From positions 1-10,337 of the forward strand of contig QNFC01000037.1 in the NCBI GenBank assembly GCA_003645395.1: DNA of 10,337 nucleotides, written 5' to 3'. The notes under the pieces are model-generated. The model was not told the DNA's origin. It was given only the letters and a program-made list of their open reading frames with translations, and made no database searches. Both the position numbers and the translations under genes were made by a program. The stretch's first letter is position 1. Each line of letters begins with the position of its first letter. The stretch comes from Gammaproteobacteria bacterium. GTDB lineage: Bacteria; Pseudomonadota; Gammaproteobacteria; Immundisolibacterales; Immundisolibacteraceae. Positions 7,211 through 10,337 of the stretch are shown here, piece after piece.

Positions 7211-8005
7211 ATGGCCGATTTACTGGCAGGAAAAACCATTATCATCACCGGCGCAGCGCGGGGAATTGGTCAGGCGTATAGCCTGGCACTAGCCGCTCAG
7301 GGTGCCAACGTCGTTATCGCCGACATTCTCGACACTGCCGATACCGTGGCACAAATCGAAGCAGCGGGTAGCGGCGCCGCAATAGGCGTCGCGCTGGATG
7401 TCACCGACATCGACAGCTGCCGGGCCATGGCCGCTGCGGCGCTTGATAGCTATGGCCGCATCGATGGGCTGATTAACAACGCTGCCCTGTTTGGCCCCAG
7501 CGACAAAACCAAAGGCGCTGAACTGATGCCGTTCGATGCGATCGACGAACAGATGTGGGACAACATGATGGCGGTCAACGTTAAAGGCGCCTGGAACTGC
7601 TGCAAAGCGGTGGTGCCTGCCATGCGTGAACAGAACTACGGCAAGATCGTCAATATCTCCTCCAACACCGTGGCGCTGGGTGCCGCCCACTTATTGCATT
7701 ACGTCACCAGCAAAGGCGCTATCGCTACCCTGTCGCGCTGCCTGGCCAAAGAACTTGGTCCCGAGGGCATTCGCGTCAACACCATTTCGCCCGGGTTTAT
7801 TCAGTCTCAGGCGTCACTCGATATCATGGAGAATTTTGACGCCCATGCGATTACTGACGAGATGAAAAACGTCTGTGCCCTGGGCCGCGAACAGTACCCG
7901 GACGACCTGGTCGGCAGCGCGATCTATCTCTGCTCAGAACTGAGCGACTTTGTTAGCGGCCAGACGCTTTATGTCGATGGCGGCGCGACCTTCTCGGGGA
8001 TTTAA
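7211..8005 (+). CDS. Short-chain dehydrogenase/reductase (classical SDR)
   Basis: This 264-residue Rossmann-fold oxidoreductase is of usual SDR length and cytoplasmic. The cofactor motif TGAARGIG is at 13-20. Asp38 at the end of the second strand (NVVIAD) favours NAD(H) over NADP(H). Asp63-Val64 contacts the adenine ring, and the NNA motif is at 89-91. Catalytic Ser151, Tyr164 and Lys168 lie in NISSNTVALG and YVTSK. Pro194-Gly195 follow the sixth strand, and the C-terminal YVDGGATFSGI is typical of the family. It would interconvert an alcohol and a ketone, as in FabG-like or secondary-alcohol dehydrogenases; the substrate is unknown. ATG 7211 is supported by GAGGGAG (7196-7202) eight bases upstream. 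Two hydrolase genes lie downstream, which suggests but does not prove a shared catabolic pathway. A REP-like repeat cluster begins 65 bases after its stop. Confidence 0.93.
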   Translation: MADLLAGKTIIITGAARGIGQAYSLALAAQGANVVIADILDTADTVAQIEAAGSGAAIGVALDVTDIDSCRAMAAAALDSYGRIDGLINNAALFGPSDKTKGAELMPFDAIDEQMWDNMMAVNVKGAWNCCKAVVPAMREQNYGKIVNISSNTVALGAAHLLHYVTSKGAIATLSRCLAKELGPEGIRVNTISPGFIQSQASLDIMENFDAHAITDEMKNVCALGREQYPDDLVGSAIYLCSELSDFVSGQTLYVDGGATFSGI

Positions 8006-8044
8006 TCGGCACTAGCGACGCCGGCTGGTTGCCACGGTGGCGCG

Positions 8045-8069
8045 GATGATGCCGATAATCGGCGTCATC
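8045..8069. repeat. 25-nt near-perfect palindrome, possible terminator stem
   Basis: The twelve bases GATGATGCCGAT and ATCGGCGTCATC flank a single central A. Every pair matches except one T-G wobble. As RNA it would fold with about nine or ten pairs and a small loop, 39 bases after the SDR stop. No T-run follows, so termination is uncertain. A shorter repeat, GCCAC-G-GTGGC (8031-8041), sits just before it. Confidence 0.45.
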
Positions 8070-8070
8070 T

Positions 8071-8140
8071 GTAACAGCGACTTCAGCCGCGACAGAGGAA
8101 GTTGTTGGAGCCTTCTGGTCGTGACTGACGTCGTTCCTAC
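8071..8140. repeat. REP-like inverted pair A (degenerate)
   Basis: A 23-base unit at 8071-8093 starts GTAACAGCGACTTCAGCC. A unit at 8118-8140 read on the - strand starts GTAGGAACGACGTCAG. The two are inverted with 24 bases between them. The left unit matches the better-kept unit at 8173-8195 at 20 of 23 positions; the right unit matches the left at 17 of 23. The GTAG/GTAA head followed by an imperfect GC-rich hairpin is the layout of REP sequences mobilised by RAYT-type (TnpA_REP) proteins. Confidence 0.65.
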
Positions 8141-8172
8141 TGAAACAGTACCTTTCATGTCTCAGTTGCTTC

Positions 8173-8242
8173 GTAAGAGCGGCTTTAGCCGCGACCAGAC
8201 GGTTCCGCTGACCGCCGCTGCCGCGGCTAAAGCCGCTCTTAC
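8173..8242. repeat. REP-like inverted pair B (perfect)
   Basis: The unit at 8173-8193 starts GTAAGAGCGGCTTTAGCC and recurs as an exact 21-base reverse complement at 8222-8242, around a 28-base spacer. Each unit itself folds on GCGGCT-TT-AGCCGC, so the region can form either two small hairpins or one long one. The form closely resembles REP/BIME elements of pseudomonads and relatives. The site between convergent genes is typical. It may protect the 3' ends of messages or limit transcription read-through. No RAYT transposase gene is in the window. Confidence 0.75.
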
Positions 8243-8364
8243 CAAAAACCGCACCACCTCAAACCAGATCCCATTCCCACGCACCCCAAAGCACTTGCTT
8301 TGCACCAAAGACAACCTCGGTGCATCAGCCTCGCGGACGGTAAGAACCAAAGATCAAATTACCC
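8243..8364. other. Rest of the SDR-hydrolase gap, short inverted repeats only
   Basis: No gene is supported here. AAAGCA-CT-TGCTTT (8288-8301) and TGCACC...GGTGCA (8301-8306 and 8319-8324) are small inverted repeats downstream of the - strand hydrolase stop. They could help end its message, but neither is followed by a T-run. Confidence 0.3.
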
Positions 8365-9228
8365 TCAGCTATATAGCCCTGTTTTCACCCCAGCAATAAA
8401 GGTCAGCACCGCGCGATTAAAATCATCGGGGTTTTCCAGCGCCACATAGTGGCCACAATCGGACAGAGTAACCCCGTAACAGTTGGGGTAATCCTGTTTC
8501 ATGATAGCGATATTCTTTGCCGGATCAGGGTCCTGCTCGCCCATGATCATCATCATCGGCACCTGGTTATCATTAAAGGCATCGACAATTTCCTGCTTTA
8601 GTGTTGGGCTCATCAGCGGAAAATTAAGAAAGGTGATCGGCGAGGTTTCCTTATACATCTGCTTGAACAGCTCCATAATGTGCGGGCTGTTAAACACCTT
8701 GTCACCCCAGAAGGTTTTGGTCTCTTTGCGGGCCTCAAACACTGCCTCCATGCCCTCGGTGCGAGCGACCTCGTGAAGCTTGATAAAGCCCTCTTTCAAC
8801 TCCCCAGTGAGCATGTCGAAAAGCCCGGTGCCTTCGGGAGTGGCCAGCAACTCACAACCGACCGGAATGATCGCTTTAACCATTTCCGGATGACGGGCAT
8901 AAAAGGTGCTGACCGTGCTCACCCCCCAGTAAGCCTGGCCGAGCAAATAGCAGGATTCAATTCCCAGATGTTGCAGCAGCTGATAGAGATCCTCAGCAGT
9001 ATTTTCGTAAGTGTAGTAAGCGGGTGCATCGGCCTCGTTATCCACCTTTGAGGAACGACCATGCCCGCGCAGATCAAAACGGATGGTGCGGAAATTCCTG
9101 GCAAACACCGGAAAGTTGTAATCGTAACTATGAATATTAGCGATGACGTTATGCACCAGCACCAGCGGCTCTCCCTCGCCCTCTTCTTCGTAATAAATAT
9201 CAATTCCGTTAATCTGTGCTGTCGGCAT
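8365..9228 (-). CDS. Alpha/beta-hydrolase-fold protein lacking a canonical nucleophile
   Basis: The 287-residue protein has the alpha/beta-hydrolase core: PLVLVHN (21-27), the FDLRGHGRS turn (51-59), an elbow region YLLGQAYWG (94-102), an acid candidate in MGEQDPD (Asp233 or Asp235) and the C-terminal DCGHYVALENP with His260. The elbow is abnormal. Where active members have G-x-S-x-G, this has Gly97-Gln-Ala-Tyr-Trp-Gly102. By spacing from the preceding Gly89 and to the following His113-Pro114, Tyr100 takes the serine position; alignment on Gly97 puts Ala99 there. Neither is a known nucleophile. The oxyanion-hole HG is also changed to His26-Asn27. It may be a non-hydrolytic member, a binding protein, or an enzyme using its histidine-acid pair differently, as cofactor-free dioxygenases of this fold do. 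ATG 9228 has an excellent ribosome site, AGGAGGGG (9231-9238, - strand). It is divergent from the second hydrolase gene. Confidence 0.85.
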   Translation of the reverse strand: MPTAQINGIDIYYEEEGEGEPLVLVHNVIANIHSYDYNFPVFARNFRTIRFDLRGHGRSSKVDNEADAPAYYTYENTAEDLYQLLQHLGIESCYLLGQAYWGVSTVSTFYARHPEMVKAIIPVGCELLATPEGTGLFDMLTGELKEGFIKLHEVARTEGMEAVFEARKETKTFWGDKVFNSPHIMELFKQMYKETSPITFLNFPLMSPTLKQEIVDAFNDNQVPMMMIMGEQDPDPAKNIAIMKQDYPNCYGVTLSDCGHYVALENPDDFNRAVLTFIAGVKTGLYS

Positions 9229-9283
9229 GTCCCCTCCTGAATTCTTAGTGATTAGGTCAATTCGGCCCTAACGCGAGTAGTTT

Positions 9284-9312
9284 ACGTCACCCGATCAGAC
9301 GTTATTGACGTT
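9284..9312. promoter_or_regulatory. Repeats in the divergent hydrolase intergenic region
   Basis: ACGTCA (9284-9289) and TGACGT (9306-9311) are inverted around a 16-base spacer, and GACGTT is directly repeated at 9298-9303 and 9307-9312. They lie in the 208-base region between two divergent hydrolase genes, closer to the - strand gene, and could be sites for a regulator of one or both. A -10-like TACAAT is at 9376-9381 for the + strand gene, but no good -35 precedes it. No regulator gene is adjacent in the window. Confidence 0.35.
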
Positions 9313-9436
9313 TTTCCGAATCGGTTGAACCCAAAAGCACCCGTGCCACCCTGCGAACAACCGCCACCATTCGATTACAATCGCCAGACAAAAACTAAAT
9401 ACAAAACAACTAAACTTCAACCACTACGGAACCCCA

Positions 9437-10321
9437 ATGACCGCAGCCACAAACGAAGCCCCTGCCTGGTTCACCGCCGCCCTTGCTCACCCCCACCGAG
9501 ACAACACAGTCGATGTTAACGGCACCGCCATCACCTATCGCACCTGGGGCAACCCGCAACAGCGCGGCATTCTGCTGGTTCACGGCGGCGGCGCTCACCT
9601 GCATTGGTGGGACTTCATCGCGCCGTTACTGGCCGATGATTACTACGTGGTCGCGCTTGATTTAGGCGGCATGGGCGACAGCGGCCGACGCAACGAATAC
9701 ACCGCGGAGAGCTATATTGCAGAAATCATCGCCGTTGCTGGCGCCGCCGGGTTAGACAACCAGTCCGTACTCGCCGGCCACAGCATGGGCGGTGCCATTG
9801 CCCTACGAGTAGCCGTTGCCCATCCTGATCGATTTTCACACCTGTTAATGCTCGACTCGCCGCTGCGACCCAAAACCGACGCCCAGGAAGAGAGCGGCAA
9901 AGCCCGCTCGCCGTTCCAGAACAAACGTTTTTATCCTGACTTTGAAACCGCCGTCGGGCGCTTCCGGCTGATGCCCGAACAGCCTGTCACCAATTCCTGG
10001 ATATTCGATTTCATCGCCAAAAACTCACTAACTGAAACCGACGAAGGCTGGTGCTGGAAATTCGACGATAACGCCTTCAAAACACGCATGTTCGGCCAGG
10101 GCTCAGAGTTGGCGGATCAGCTGACCGTGCCATTAGCAATTATCTACGGCCAGCTGAGCAAGTTTTTTGATAACGAAACCCTGGATTACATGCACGAAGT
10201 GCTGCCGGACTCCACCCCTTTTATTCCAGTACCTGAGGCGCACCACCATCTGTTTCTGGATCAACCTCTGGCATTTGTCACTGCGATCCGGGCGTTGATG
10301 AGGACATGGGCAGAGCGGTAA
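9437..10321 (+). CDS. Alpha/beta hydrolase
   Basis: The 294-residue product is a standard-length alpha/beta-hydrolase, probably cytoplasmic, as no signal peptide is seen. LLVHGGGA (46-53) gives the oxyanion hole, DLGGMGDS (75-82) follows the next strand, and AGHSMGGA (113-120) is a canonical elbow with nucleophile Ser116. The C-terminal PEAHHHLFLDQP (266-277) carries the catalytic histidine, probably His270. The acid usually follows strand seven, but there the sequence is IYGQLSKFF (236-244), with Ser241 near the expected acid. Asp245, or Asp140 after strand six (LLMLDSP), may serve instead. A helical cap lies at about 142-225. It would hydrolyse an ester, an epoxide or a C-C bond in a diketone; the substrate is unknown. 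ATG 9437 has only a weak ribosome site (ACGGA, six bases upstream). The stop TAA is at 10319-10321. The gene is divergent from the other hydrolase, and their sequences are clearly different. Confidence 0.92.
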   Translation: MTAATNEAPAWFTAALAHPHRDNTVDVNGTAITYRTWGNPQQRGILLVHGGGAHLHWWDFIAPLLADDYYVVALDLGGMGDSGRRNEYTAESYIAEIIAVAGAAGLDNQSVLAGHSMGGAIALRVAVAHPDRFSHLLMLDSPLRPKTDAQEESGKARSPFQNKRFYPDFETAVGRFRLMPEQPVTNSWIFDFIAKNSLTETDEGWCWKFDDNAFKTRMFGQGSELADQLTVPLAIIYGQLSKFFDNETLDYMHEVLPDSTPFIPVPEAHHHLFLDQPLAFVTAIRALMRTWAER

Positions 10322-10337
10322 TCCAACAAGATCGAAA

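Noticed and set aside
7289..7690. 133-residue antisense frame within the SDR gene
   Set aside because: Its sense strand encodes all SDR motifs in order; the antisense frame is histidine- and valine-rich in the manner of a shadow and has no ribosome site.
8071..8242. CRISPR array
   Set aside because: The units are inverted pairs with drifted copies and unequal gaps rather than direct repeats with regular spacers, and no cas gene is present.
8037..8399. 120-residue open frame on the + strand over the repeat cluster
   Set aside because: It is made of translated REP-like units (repeating S-x-F-S-R-D), has no ribosome site, and overlaps the end of the - strand hydrolase.

Overview
The window looks like chromosomal DNA of a gammaproteobacterium, moderately GC-rich by eye. 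The suggestion rests on an HAE1-class RND efflux pump of the MexI/MexW kind, REP-like inverted repeats resembling those of pseudomonads and their relatives, and clear Shine-Dalgarno sites. The genus cannot be fixed from the sequence. A marine or hydrocarbon-degrading lineage would fit the SDR and alpha/beta-hydrolase content, but that is inference.

Layout. At 1-258 is the 3' end of an EamA/DMT-type membrane transporter, followed by about 410 bases without a gene. The AT-rich end of that gap carries two matching 12-bp perfect palindromes (552-563 and 596-607), the likely operator of the next gene. At 671-5437 is an apparent three-gene operon on the + strand: a MarR-family regulator, a periplasmic membrane fusion protein and an RND pump. 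No outer-membrane channel gene is present in the window. A 44-nt imperfect hairpin fills the gap to the convergent MutS-like ATPase gene at 5484-7076 (- strand). That protein keeps a MutS-type ATPase but is too short for a mismatch-recognition domain and has altered Walker and adjacent motifs.

From 7211 the content turns metabolic. A classical SDR dehydrogenase (7211-8005, +) is divergent from the MutS-like gene. A repeat-rich 359-base gap follows, holding two REP-like inverted pairs, one degenerate and one perfect. Two alpha/beta-hydrolases are then transcribed divergently (8365-9228 - and 9437-10321 +) from a 208-base shared region with ACGTCA/TGACGT repeats. The first has no recognisable nucleophile in its elbow; the second has a textbook GHSMGG elbow and a histidine but no obvious acid in the usual place.

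How the parts work together: the MarR protein probably represses its own operon and the pump until a small ligand is bound, and the pump would borrow a TolC-like channel encoded elsewhere. The SDR and the hydrolases could belong to one catabolic pathway for a ketone, ester or ring substrate, but only proximity supports this. I found no tRNA, rRNA, CRISPR array, insertion sequence or phage gene. The most interesting points are the paired operators, the hydrolase without a nucleophile, the MutS-like ATPase and the two generations of REP pairs.
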